64,000 nucleotides of DNA, taken from positions 1,690,501 through 1,754,500 of the forward strand of contig CAHIKZ030000025.1 in NCBI GenBank assembly GCA_903632075.3, written 5' to 3'. Positions 49,193 to 59,816 of this stretch are shown here, piece after piece (the first letter of the stretch is position 1; the number at the start of each line of letters is the position of its first letter). Position numbers and translations under genes: made by a program. Origin of the DNA: Acanthosepion pharaonis (Eukaryota > Mollusca > Cephalopoda > Sepiida > Sepiidae). Below the pieces are notes generated by a model. The model was given only the letters and a program-made list of their open reading frames with translations. It was not told the DNA's origin and made no database searches.

Positions 49193-52030
49193 CACATCAA
49201 GTGAGCCAGAAAGATCTCCTGCTCCAGGAAACAGAATTCTATATTAAAACTTACTGAAAAAGCTGTGCCTCTGTGTTTGAACTGAGAAATCATATGAGGA
49301 GTCATTAGCAACAACAAGTATGACAATTTCAGATGTTCCAATACCAAAATTTAAGCCAACAATGAAGAAGTGGAAAGATCATTGTCAATAATAAAATACT
49401 ACAATCATCCCCCACTGTATTAGTCTTAAAATATTTATGCATGAATTCATGTGCAAATGAAGTGTGCATGCATGCATTTACAACCAGTTAGTCTATGCTA
49501 ACATCTGACTTTTTTTTTCTTTTAATCTGAGGAAGTTCAGAAAAAATATTCGTGGGCCACAAATACAATTTAAAACAGATTTTTTTTTTTTTTTACATTT
49601 TATTAAACTTTTGAAGTAAGTCTTTTTTCTTTTCTTTTTTTAACTTTAATGAGCTTTTTTTGACCAGTTATTTGTCTATTTGTTTCTTTTCCTGCATGTG
49701 TGCATTTCTCTTTGCTTTTTTTGCTCTTCTGCTTTTTAAACTTATAATTACATGACCTTTACTTCATTGTCACTAACATCAATCTTGTGAGTTCAACCTT
49801 TTCTGTTTTGCAGCCAATGTGAAAATTGTTTAAATTTTCTATTGAGTTGACAAAATGTTATCTACTTTAGACTAATTTATTATTAAATGCACCAATCAGT
49901 GTCTTCTATGCAGTCGCAAACAACTCCATGTTACAACTAACCTTCTTATCCTGGGACAAAACTGGCCTGCTCTTTGAGCTCTCACCTTTATCTCAATTCT
50001 ATAAGGCCATTCCCACAAAAGCATTAGGATCTGATTTTGGATGTCTGTCAGGAAGTTCAGAAAAATCTTTTTCACCATCATCTTGTCTATATCCTCAGCA
50101 CCCCTTCCTGGTGCCTGCCATATGCCATGGACAAAATTTGACATTTTCATTATAAACTCTTTATTTTTCCATTTTTATTCTTAAACAGTAATACACAATA
50201 CAAAAAAATATCTTTGATTTTACTTTAATTTTATGTATTCACTCAAAATAAAGATCAAAATCTCTTTATTCAACCAATTTAATGCCCTACACACGATTCT
50301 TTCCTTAATATCATTTTCTTCTCTACATAAATCTTTCCTGTGTGTTGGATCTTTTATTGGTCAAAATCACATTAATTCTACTATAATCACTTTTTTTATC
50401 AACACCGTCATTGTATACATTATCTTTTTCCATGATGCTTAAGAAACCTGTAATGATTACCCCAACTGATTTTGTTAAACTTCATTAGGTGGTGCTATTG
50501 AAGTCTATAAAAAGGCAAACATTTCCTGTCTCACACTTTCTCCTCCTTGCTCAAAGATATAACACCATGTGATAATTATATTCCCCGATGAGAAACATCA
50601 GTTTCCCCCAACCTGGTCCACTGATAACTGAACTCTTTTTTTTTTTTTTTTTCACTTTCCAACACATGGTGTTTGCACGTGTCTTCCAAAAACCTCCACC
50701 TATGCAGTAAGTCAAGCTTCCTCTTTGGTTGTTTGCCTTTAGCTTTTTGGAACAATGCTTATACTTACCATAACTTCTGGACCAAGGAAAAGAAAACCAA
50801 CATCCCCAAACCATGTTTAAACCTCCAAGTGATAAAGTAAATACAAACATTCTTCTGGTTGTTCCAACTCTGTGCCAGGCTGACTTGAGCTTGACCAAGG
50901 CTTATACTTACTTACCCTAACTTCTGGACCAGAAAGGGAATAGACATACCCAAGAGACATAGAAAACTTTGTTTCATTACAATAACCATAAAAAAGAATA
51001 AATGGTCTGTAGTAGAAATTCAAAATTTTGTATGCTTCTATCTTCTTTGTCTACATATTGAACATGCACCCCTCATAAAATACACACAAGCATGCAACCG
51101 TTTTTAAAAGCCATACTTTCTTAAAAAATACTTAAGCATTTTTTTTTAACATTGCTTATTCTGTTATTGAAGCAAGGAATTTTCAGGATGTTCTAGAAAT
51201 ATAAGTTTTGGGATCTATAGTTGCCTGTGTTTCTTCTAAATTGAAATATTGTGGATTGAGTGTTATAGGTTTTCATACTGAATCTCTCATTTGATTAAAT
51301 GAACCACTTGATTTTGATGTGTATTTTCAGACAGCTCCATTTACTATCTTTTTAAGATTAGCACAAGATCAGCTAAAATAAAATCAAACTATATTATTTA
51401 CAGCTTTTATAATTTTAGCTTTTATATCATAAATATTGTTATAATAATGACTTAATTGTTGAATATCAAACTTCAAATTGGGGGTATGATTTAACAATAT
51501 ATTACAGTTTTTATGATTCCCAATATACGTCAAAAAGTAAAACACTTTGGGTAAAGTAAGATAAGTTAAGGGCATTATCAAATCTAAACTCCAAATCAAC
51601 CAATAAACCAAGAAAATTATTAGATATAATATTTCATGAAAGAAAATTTATTCTTTGTTGGATAATGTAGCTTATGACCTTCCATATACCATCACCTAGG
51701 TCTGTGCCTAGTTTCACCACTAAAAAGAATGAATTTTGATCAAACAGAGTGTTATAATTATCTCGGTTTGGTTTATTTTGTTTTACAGCATATCAATTTC
51801 AATGAATTATTTAGTGATTACAACATTTTTAGGATAGGTTCTTATGAATATGCATTCTTTGTAAGAAATCAGTTTGTAGATCACGTTTCATTGACATATT
51901 TTTGTCAAGTCAAATGTATTGCTAGCAATATTTTTTCCAAAAATGCATTGTCAGTATTTTTTTACTATAAAAATCTATATTTATACTTTCATAGTTTTTT
52001 TACTCTAATTTGGGGGCTAAGTATTTACCC
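49193..52030. other. No gene supported
   Basis: AT-rich. A direct repeat GCTTATACTTAC..TAACTTCTGGACCA occurs near 50757 and 50909. The minus-strand frames covering 50551-51023 share this repeat and have no recognised domain. CpG is scarce until about 52.03 kb. Confidence 0.4.
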
Positions 52031-52283
52031 ATATAAGATCAGCGTTCCGTTTAAATATGATCACGTCGTCGTCACGTGGGCGATGTTGTGAAAACGTATT
52101 CGAAGATGATTTCAAAATATTAAACAAGCTCGATTGAACTATTTTCTCATATAAACAGTTCGTTAAGAAATCCTTTCCGTTGATATAGGAATACGCAGAG
52201 ATCAATAGGTTCTTATATTTTCCTACAACATCGCCCACGTGACGACGACGTGATCATATTTAAACGGAACGCTGATCTTATAT
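52031..52283. repeat. Perfect 59-bp inverted repeat with 135-bp spacer
   Basis: The left arm 52031-52089 (ATATAAGATCAGCGTTCCGT ... GGGCGATGTTGT) and right arm 52225-52283 (ACAACATCGCCC ... CTGATCTTATAT) are exact reverse complements over all 59 positions. Identity stops at both outer and inner edges. The spacer is 52090-52224. Each arm contains CACGTG and several CpG. The right arm ends 31 bp before the LINE ORF1 start, and the base-composition change into the LINE begins at the left arm, so the structure is probably the 5' part of that element. Confidence 0.95.
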
Positions 52284-52313
52284 AAAAATTTCAGTTACCT
52301 GTTTGGATTAGTT

Positions 52314-52910
52314 GTGCTCTTGAACACACCACCACACACGTCCACCTCCTCCCCTCCCCATCCTGCTAGGGAGAAAAAGAAATTGTTTGAGGGCCCCGAG
52401 TCATTTTGTAAAATTGACAAAGAAGAGTACATAAGGGGCCTGTCCAAACAAAGGAAAGCCCTGCTGGGGGTGCTGTACAAAACGACGGTGGACGGCAAAA
52501 GTGTCGAGGACCCCCGTAATTTCCCAAAGGCTCCAGGTGTCATTACCTGTGTCAGAGACACTGGTGGCTACCTAATAGTATGGAGCCACATATTCGAGGC
52601 CAAGGAGGCCTTTCCGAACATTAGAATGTGTGAGTTGGACAACCCCGACTTGAAGAAACTGCGCAACTTTTGCTCTGGGAGGGTCCCGGTTTTAGTTCAC
52701 CCATCCTTATATAGGGCTATTAAATTAATGTACCCTATTGACGTCGGCGGTATTGTCCCGGGCGGTCGTATGACGACTGAATTGGGAATGGTAGTCTGGG
52801 ACAATCCGTCGGGGTCCTGCTCAACGCAGATTTCCGCCCCGTATGTGTATAAGGTTTTTGCGCTTATTTTTTTTTCTTTTTGCAGGCCTAGACGATGGCA
52901 ATTAAGTTAG
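52314..52910 (+). CDS. LINE ORF1, function unidentified
   Basis: An intact 198-codon frame directly upstream of the endonuclease ORF, in the position where LINEs encode an RNA-binding ORF1 protein. The N-terminus is Thr/Ser/Pro-rich (about 4-18), followed by REKKK. The middle (about 30-165) is a well-composed globular-looking segment (EEYIRGLSKQRKALLGVLY, VPVLVHPSLYRAIKLMYPID, GRMTTELGMVVWDNPSG). No CCHC knuckle, RRM or coiled coil is visible, and I do not recognise the fold. The last 20 residues come from a pyrimidine tract and are probably not native. The frame ends TAG at 52908-52910, overlapping the ORF2 start by 16 nt. Its start may lie at a later Met. Confidence 0.6.
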   Translation: MLLNTPPHTSTSSPPHPAREKKKLFEGPESFCKIDKEEYIRGLSKQRKALLGVLYKTTVDGKSVEDPRNFPKAPGVITCVRDTGGYLIVWSHIFEAKEAFPNIRMCELDNPDLKKLRNFCSGRVPVLVHPSLYRAIKLMYPIDVGGIVPGGRMTTELGMVVWDNPSGSCSTQISAPYVYKVFALIFFSFCRPRRWQLS

Positions 52911-55900
52911 CTACACTGAATGTGAATGGCTTGAGGGATCGGGGTAAGGCTGCCCGCCTGCTCCGGGACCTGTTGTCCTTTGATGTGGATGTCGCCGCGA
53001 TCGAAGAGACCCACTTTGTTTGCAGTTCCGATGCGTGTGTGCTGGAGGATGACTTTGTCGTTTATTCAGCATATGGGGACCGGTCTGCCAGAGGTGTTTC
53101 TTTGCTTGTCAGACGTACTCTCGATGCGAAGGTGGACCTTGTGCATACCGATGCAGAGGGCCGGTTGATCGTGGCCGATATTGCCGTGAAAAGTGGTTCG
53201 TTCCGGGTCGTTGCGGTTTATGCGCCCAATGACCAGGGGGCGCGGGTCTCGTTCTTTCGGCGGTTGGGGCCGTTCCTGGTGGATTCAACGCGCCTAGTTT
53301 TAATGGGGGACTGGAATGCCATCCTGGACTCCAAGTTAGACAGGGGGCGGGGTGCTAGCGGGAGAGGGGGCGATTGCAGCCTGGTCGATCTGATCGACGA
53401 TTATGGTCTCGTCGATAGATACCGTGTCGATCATCCCGAGGGAAAAATGTGGACGTGGGCTCTTAATTGGCCTTTTGACAAGGTGGTTAGTTACCTTGAC
53501 AGAATGTTAGTGAGAAGAGCCGACATAGAACTACTAGATTGCCCTACGTTCCACTGGGTAGGCTATTCGGATCACAAACTCGTTTGTGTACGGTTAGCGT
53601 TAGACAATAGGCCTAGAATGGCTGGGTACTGGAAGTTCAATCTGTCTTTACTGGACAGACGGGACTTCCAGGAGCAGATAATTAGACTAGTGCAGCGGGA
53701 GCTAGTGGGGTCGGTTATCGGGGATAGATGGTGGGAACGCCTTAAATGTAGGATTAGGTCCTTCACCACTGATTTCAGCAAACGGCTCGCTCTAGATAGA
53801 GCTGAAAAGGTGAAGACGCTTAAAGCTAGTTATTCCCGGGCGGTGGCTGGGGGATCCCCTAGAGATAGCCTTAGCTAAGGAGGCCCTGGATCGATCGAAT
53901 AGCGAGCGGTACATGGGTCAGGTAATTAGACATAAGTTAAGCAAGATGTCTTCCGAAGCCGTGAACTTGGGCGCAGATCTGCGCAGGGAAGAGGTCCGTC
54001 GAGGTGGCGATCGTTACATTCGTGAAGTCAAATCCCCGGAGGGGCGTACTCTTCGGGCCACTGACGACATGTGCGAAGCGTTTCGGCGCCATTTCGAGAA
54101 CCGGTTTACCAAGGAGCCTGGTCTCCGTGAGGAGGAGTTTCGTAGCTATTTTGCTGACTTTCCTCGGCTTTCGCCGACTGAAGCGGCTAGCTGCGAAGGA
54201 GAGATTACGGAGGGCGAAGTCTACGCGGTTTTGAAGAAGGTCGGCAGAGGCAAGTCGCCCGATCTGGATGGTTTGCCCTATGAATTGTACTTGAGGCTGT
54301 CGCACATCTTTGTTCCAATTTTGACTGCAGTGTTCAACAACTGGTTTCGGTCGGGATCCATCCCCAACCGGATCACCAGGGGTGTGATCACTGTTGAAAA
54401 AGGGCAAAGTTGGTGGTGGGAACCTAAATGATTACAGGCCCATAACTCTGCTAAACACAGAGTTAAAGATTATGGCCAAGATCCTGCAGGAGCGTTTGCA
54501 GTCAGTTGCCGAGTCTCTGTTGGGACCTGATCAGACTTGTTCTGTGAGGGACCGAACAATTCAGAGCAACCTGCATCAGATCCGCACGATCATAGAGGGT
54601 GTAAAAGACGACGAAGAAGCCGCGCTGATCAATTTGGATCAGTCCAAGGCATTTGATAGGATCGACCATCGCTACCTTGCTGCAGGCCGCTGGATTCGCA
54701 CCCAACTTCTGCCGCTGGATTAGCCTCCTGTATCGCTCCCCCAGTGCAGTGGTACAGGTGAACGAAAGGTTGTCGGACGCGTTCGTGCTGTCTAGGTCGG
54801 TTCGTCAGGGTTGTCCGCTGTCGCCTCTCCTTTATGCTTTGGCGTTGGAGCCTCTCCTTCGCCGGCTGAAGGACAAGACCGGCAGTCCGACCCTACGTGG
54901 AATTGCCGTTCCTGGAGGGTCTCGAGCCAGGGTTTCCGCGTACGCCGATGACGTATCTGCTTTCGTGTCGTCCCGCAACGACATTGAGGCGGTACCGAGG
55001 GCGCTTGATCGGTACGAGAAGGTGACAGGGGCCAGAATAAACCGCGACAAGTCGTCCGGCTTGCGGTTAGGTGCCTGGAAGGGGGTCGCTCTTCCGGGCC
55101 GCTTCGGTTGGACAGACGGTCCTGTCCGCATTCTTGGAGTGTGGTTTGGGCCTGACTTCCAGCTGGAGAAGAATTGGTCTGAAGTACGAGCAAAGGTCGA
55201 TTCCGCCGGTCAGACTTGGAATCGACGGAGGTTGTCCGTGAAGGGCAGGGCGGAGGTGTGTGCTGTATACATTTTCCCCCTGATTCTTTATCGATTGTCC
55301 GTACTTCCTCTCTGTAAGACACACAAGAAGGCGCTCGAGCGATCGCTATCCTCCATTTTATGGAGGGGACGCGGGAATCGGGTCGACAGACGAGTCTGCA
55401 CTAAACGTCCGCGTCATGGGGGCGGGGACTGGGAATGCCGCACCTGCCGAGTCACATCCGTGCCTCTAGGTTGGCTTTCCTACACCGCGCATTGACTGGA
55501 GGAGATCCGATTCTGGAGGGAATTGTTAGGGATGCGTTCCCTGGCCTTACCATCAGTCCCCCATCTCGCGGGTTGAGCGCGGTCGTAAATCCCGGGATCA
55601 ATCGGTTTTCCTTCGCGATTGTCGATCAGCCTTGAGGGCCGTTCCCCGGTCGAGTGACCTTTCTCGGCCTAGGAAGGTCTTCTATCGTGAATTAGTGGAG
55701 AGGCCCGCGAAGGATCCCCTACGAGATATGCTCGGCTTGTCGGAGGAGGAGTATCTTGGGCGCCAGCGGCGGATTACCTCAGTAACCCTGAGTTTTCGCT
55801 TAGCTGGCGATTGGCTCGGAATCGGCTGCCTCTCAACGACAAGGCTTTCATATGGGGCTTGGCAGATTTGCCAGACTGTGAACGATGTGGCCTTGGCTTA

Positions 55901-56152
55901 GAAGAAACGGCTGCGCACGCCTTCTACCATTGCCCCTAGGTCCGCCCCTTATGGGACCATGTCGGCGAGCTGACGGCTCGTCTCGCTCCCGAATAGCTTG
56001 TGTCCATTGATCGCGCATACTCGTGTGACAATGTGTCGCCCCGGTATTCCGCGATGAAACGGATAGTGTTTCTGACACTGATGGCCACGGCTCGAATGGT
56101 GATTTGGACGACGCGAAAGGAGGAAGTCTTGCGAGGCAATCGTCTTATATAA
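52895..56152 (+). pseudogene. LINE ORF2: endonuclease-reverse transcriptase, frameshifted
   Basis: The first segment (52895-53878) is an intact APE-type endonuclease: TLNVNGLRD at residues 7-15, E37/E38, YAPN at 109-112, GDWN at 138-141 and SDHK at 225-228. It would nick target DNA to prime reverse transcription. RT follows: YRPITLLN near 54427, KAFDRIDHRY near 54646, RQGCPLSP, and YADD at 54941-54952 with all catalytic residues kept. A zinc-binding tail CERCGLGLEETAAHAFYHC lies at 55877-55933. Frame changes occur near 53850, 54390, 54680, 55425, 55630 and 55790, and TAG stops at 55937 and near 55994 look like CAG-to-TAG changes. The frame returns to the original before the terminal TAA at 56150-56152. 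Confidence 0.92.
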
Positions 56153-56200
56153 ACGTCTTGTATAAACCGGACCTTTTCCGCTTTTTGACTCGTGCATAAA

Positions 56201-56334
56201 CCAGATGCTTCTACTTAACTATGACTTTATTTTGATTGTTTGTCCTATAAGACTTAAATAATAATTATTACATAACCTAATAAGGGTGGATATGTCGTTA
56301 ACCAACAGAATATATACATATATTAGTACTAGTA
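56201..56334. other. LINE 3' flank
   Basis: AT-rich sequence between the LINE and the MITE. It may contain the LINE 3' UTR; the exact end is not visible. Confidence 0.35.
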
Positions 56335-56556
56335 TCGGGTTGGTGCATAATTATCAAGAGTTTTTGTCGGCGAGTTATTTGTTAATAAAAATTTTGTTTA
56401 CTTTATTTAATAAAAAGATAATTTTATTTTCAATTTATAAAGATGCATGTCGATAATCATACGCTCCGGAATAATCATTTAAAAACATTGTTGAATTGTT
56501 TTGTTTTTCATAATAAACATTGTTTTAAAACGCCTGATAATTATGCACCAACCTAA
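56335..56556. mobile_element. Mariner-type MITE
   Basis: Terminal inverted repeats: left GGTTGGTGCATAATTATCA (from about 56338), right TGATAATTATGCACCAACC (to about 56553). The total is about 220 bp, with TA-containing flanks. The GGTTGGTGCA ends are those of mariner-derived MITEs in many animals. No transposase is encoded, so it would depend on an autonomous mariner elsewhere. The inner 180 bp is AT-rich. Confidence 0.85.
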
Positions 56557-56866
56557 TAGTAATATTATTATTGATGATATTTTAACGTGGTTTTTAAATA
56601 TTATTGTGTATCTAAATTGTTTACACAATTTACACAAGGCAAATAGTAACCTGATTTAGATGTTTGTTCACACGCATGAATATTTTAGAATTTTCTCTCA
56701 TCCACGCTCACCATAAAAATATTATGGCATCGATGAGAATCTGGGGAAGAAATAACTTTGATGCCGCGAGAATTTCTGTTGATTATGCAAATCTGAGCAT
56801 GTACACGGTTTTCACTCGCCTTCTCTTTCGGTTTTATTCTGTTTGGACATTTTTCTTTTCGCGGCT

Positions 56867-56912
<46 letters not shown>

Positions 56913-57028
56913 CCGAATGGTTTCTTTTATCTCGATTGATTTTGTATCCCAGTGTTTTTCACCTCTGTATACTAGTGTTTTTCAGTCTCTTTCAAACCAA
57001 TCTTTTAAAGCATCTCCCGTTTCTTTAA
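56557..57028. other. No gene; (CT)n microsatellite 56870-56909
   Basis: Non-coding, with a pure CT run of about 40 bp at 56870-56909 that gives repetitive Ser/Leu frames on the plus strand. Confidence 0.7.
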
Positions 57029-57120
57029 TCATTTCACCCCAAGTAAGGCGATAAAGTCACTAAGACGCAAGGGGGGTGGGTACTGGGAATGAAAGAGAAT
57101 AAAAAGACTTTGGAAAGCAA
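57029..57120 (+). repeat. Dispersed repeat family R1, copy 4 (head)
   Basis: It reads TCATTTCACCCCAAGTAAGG, then CGATAAAGTCACTAAGACGC. It keeps CpG at sites that are CA or TG in copy 1 (for example ACGC versus ATGC), so this copy is closest to the ancestral form. It is 3'-truncated. Confidence 0.6.
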
Positions 57121-57636
57121 CCGGAAATTTAATCCTTAACTGGAAGCAAAGGATAAGCCTCTACTCCTGTTCAACCGGGCGATATGAGAATCTATCTACT
57201 TCAATGTTATTTCTAGAGTTAATTTCGATAAATTCATGATTCTTTCAGTTGATCTATATCGTTATTTTCCTCTTCATCTTCTCCCGCTTTGTTTTTCTTT
57301 TTCACTACACTGTCTGTGCAAAGTGGATATAGACAGAAAGAGAAACTTGCTGCCTCTATCAATTGCTCTCCCTTTTTCTCACCACCGTATCAGTAATTAT
57401 TGATCTATTCAGCTACCCTCGCCCCCCCCCCACAATCACCACTTGTACCTTGTTCGTTCTTTCCACAATCGACCAAATGACTATGCTTTGGAACAATGGT
57501 TACTCGATATCAGTACAGTTCATTTGTTTTTTAATCTCCAATTTATAAAATTAAATAAAAGTGCACGGCGTCCAATTCTTCTTGATTCTCTTCAAAGTTT
57601 CCTTTAAGAGACAAAAGAAATGTTGTCAAGAGAAGG
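57121..57636. other. No gene seen
   Basis: Mixed-composition non-coding sequence with a short poly-C at about 57423-57431. Confidence 0.4.
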
Positions 57637-57907
57637 ACTATTATTTACATTGTTCGGGCTGTTGTCCTCATCTTCTTTGCCATATCAGCCATTGTACGCT
57701 CTGGTTTTCTTCAGGTTAATAGAATTTCGAACTGAACCCTTTTATTTCTGGGTAGATTGTTCTAATTCTAAGTGCCATTCCCCTTCTGGATATCTAATTA
57801 TCAGTTATCGCCAAGTTTTTTCTTCGCCTCAGCTGTAGCCGGGTATTGAACTCACAACTGCTTGTGGCAAGTCAGCCAACGCTTTTATCCACTGGACCAT
57901 GATAACA
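57637..57907 (-). mobile_element. tRNA-headed SINE (SINE-B), near complete, minus strand
   Basis: The minus strand from 57907 gives TGGTCCAGTGGATAAAAGCG (A-box fit TGGTCCAGTGG) and GAGTTCAATACCCGGC (B box). It continues through TTCTATTAACCTGAAGAAAA and GCAAAGAAGATGAGGACAAC to the tail ATGTAAATAAT near 57637. It is collinear with the plus unit at 60105-60389. A plus-oriented tail piece follows immediately (57908-58101), so two tails point outward. Confidence 0.7.
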
Positions 57908-58101
57908 GTCCGAACAATGCAAGTAGTGTAAATAATCACAATACCTTATCTCAGGAATATAGAATATCCTGAAGAAGTCCGGAGTGTGCAACGGCCAAAA
58001 CGTTGTGAATATGTCAATAAAGATGTGGACAACAGTCCGAGCAATTTAAATAGTGTAAATAATTTCAATACCTCATCTCAGAAATATAGACAGATATTAA
58101 A
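57908..58101 (+). mobile_element. SINE-B tail, duplicated, with hammerhead-like CTGAAGA motif
   Basis: Two tandem tail copies: ACAGTCCGAACAATG...ATACCTTATCTCAGGAATATAG (57908-57963) and ACAGTCCGAGCAATT...ATACCTCATCTCAGAAATATAG (58031-58091). Between them, at 57969, CTGAAGAAGTCCGG...GGCCAAAACGTTG has the spacing of a decayed hammerhead ribozyme core (CUGANGA ... GAAA), here with AAAA. 58000-58060 is the inverted complement of the left end at 57637-57690. Confidence 0.55.
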
Positions 58102-58904
58102 GGAATTTATGTATGATTTTTTTTTAAATCGGTTATCACTCATTATTATCATCATTCATTAATTTTGAAGGTATTATATATATTTGCATCCCCTTTCTGG
58201 CGAGCAGTGAATCTTCAGGTTAGAATTTATCTACAAACCCATCGTTATAGCTTTGAGTAATAATAAACCCATTCAGATCTAAATGAAAATGGGTAGCGAA
58301 TCCTTCCTAAGTGATGTTTAGTCATGATTCGCAGACGATAAACTTAATACCAAAACATGACAACGATAAAACGACATGCAATACCTTGTCAAGAGGACCT
58401 ATGGAATTTGCATTCTTGAGAATATCGTTCTACCTCACGCCCTCTACATGTCTCCGATATTCGGGTCCAGAGAGTAGCGTATGCTTTTTTTTTTTTTTTT
58501 TTTTTTACTGATGTCATCTTGAAATGAGAGAGACCAGCAAGCAAAAATCCTAACGACAGTGGCGTAAACGAATTGAGCGCTGGAAGGCTTGCTGGTAACA
58601 GACCAAGAAACAAAAGAAAAACGAGAAAAGAATGTGAAGAAATAATTGGAAGAGGAATGTATAATCTGAAAGAAAGAAAAAAGATAATAGACATTTATTT
58701 TAGCGAAAGGGAAATTTTACTGAATATAAGAAATCCGAATAGCAAATCGTTTCTCACTAAGTATTTAGCAGATTTAAGTAATCTAACGGATGTGCGTGTG
58801 GTGTCAGCGGAGAAAGTGGAACAGGAGAACAAAGTTCAAATTCTGGTCTCGTCTGCTGCATTCACTTTGCTCTAATGTCGTTAGGAAATGCATGCTCATC
58901 TTCC
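58102..58904. other. No gene supported
   Basis: Non-coding with a T run at about 58486-58506. A 100-codon plus frame (58573-58875) is open but has no recognised domain, and its 3' end approaches the SINE-A fragment. Confidence 0.35.
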
Positions 58905-59020
58905 TCCCTACTCGACAGCTTTGGGTTAAATAGCAGGGTACACTGGGCTCTCTAGCTTTGGCTAGCAACCACTCCAAAAGAAAAAACTGAATTCCGAACC
59001 GTGGAGAAGAAATCGAAAAC
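58905..59020 (+). mobile_element. SINE-A-related fragment (body only)
   Basis: TTTGGGTTAAATAGCAGGGT and AGCTTTGGCTAGCAACCACT align with TATGGGTAAATAGCAAATAG and AGCCTTGGATGGCAACTGGT of the 2406-2652 copy. The tRNA-like head is missing. Confidence 0.45.
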
Positions 59021-59816
59021 CATTTCACTATATTTTTCGAGAAGGTATATTTTTTCGAGAAGGTATAACAATCTTAATATAGCAATACTTAATTATTATT
59101 TTTTTTTTGTTATTTATAGATAGCCAAGATCGGCTATGTCCTGAAGATATATAGAATTAAAAATGAACTGCATTTCATATCTTATTACCATAACAAATAA
59201 TCATAATGGAATCTGATAACAGTGAAGAAAAATAGTAGAGAGAATAAGGAGAATTGTCGCGGTAGTCTAAACCCGGCATCTTTTTTTCATATCTAAGATC
59301 ATAATGTATAATTGAGTTCACAAGCTGCCTTGCGGATGAGCCAAATTATTAGTATTAAGTAGCCTACAAGGTTTTTGATCTGTTATCAGATGGCGTGAGG
59401 TGTAGTTAGCTTTAAATACATAAAAAAAAGTCACTTTTGTTTAAGCGTATTGTGACAGTTACCATACCAGTATGTATTTCTAAAAGAAAAACAAAATAAT
59501 ATAAGCCTATAAGTTTGTTTATTGTTTCGTGCGTTAAAGATATAAGAAAATAGAATTTGCGGCAGATATACTTTTTTATTTTAAGAAATATAAAAAAAAA
59601 ATGCAGCTCAAACGCTCCGTTTGAGCAGTTTATGGAGAAATCAATGTGAATGATCAAATGTGCCAAAAGTGACTTGCAAAGTTTTATGCAGGAGATTTCT
59701 ATCTTAACGATGCTTTATGACTTAGAAAATCATTTGAAGTTGATAGTGATCAAATGTGTCAAAAGTGGTTTTCAGTGGTCTAAAGATGATAGAAAATAAT
59801 GGAAAAGGATAAATGT
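59021..59816. other. No gene seen
   Basis: AT-rich. Small duplications: TTTTTCGAGAAGGTATA twice at about 59032-59067, and TGATCAAATGTGYCAAAAGTG at about 59651 and 59747. Confidence 0.45.

Larger units (their letters stand above)
52284..56200 (+). mobile_element. L1/Tx1-like non-LTR retrotransposon (LINE)
   Basis: Two overlapping ORFs, an APE-type endonuclease, RT and C-terminal zinc-binding domain define a LINE. The RT signature SVRQGCPLSPLLYALALEPL, the YADD block and the following LGVWFG segment most resemble the Tx1 branch of the L1 clade (from memory). GC and CpG content are far above the AT-rich flanks, showing a sequence of different origin or age. The 3' end is set near 56200 because recognisable coding stops at 56152. 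No poly-A tail or target duplication is evident. Six frameshifts and two stops in ORF2 make this copy non-autonomous. Confidence 0.9.

Noticed and set aside
53937..54407. 156-codon minus-strand open frame
   Set aside because: Antisense shadow of LINE ORF2 in high-GC sequence.
54792..55322. 176-codon minus-strand open frame
   Set aside because: Antisense shadow of the GC-rich RT domain of the LINE; no domain of its own.
52031..56200. DIRS-type element suggested by the inverted repeat
   Set aside because: The element encodes an APE endonuclease and LINE-type RT, and there is no tyrosine recombinase or matching repeat at the 3' end.
58573..58875. 100-codon plus-strand frame rich in Arg/Lys/Glu
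   Set aside because: No known motif or splice context, adjoining a SINE fragment; insufficient support for a gene.
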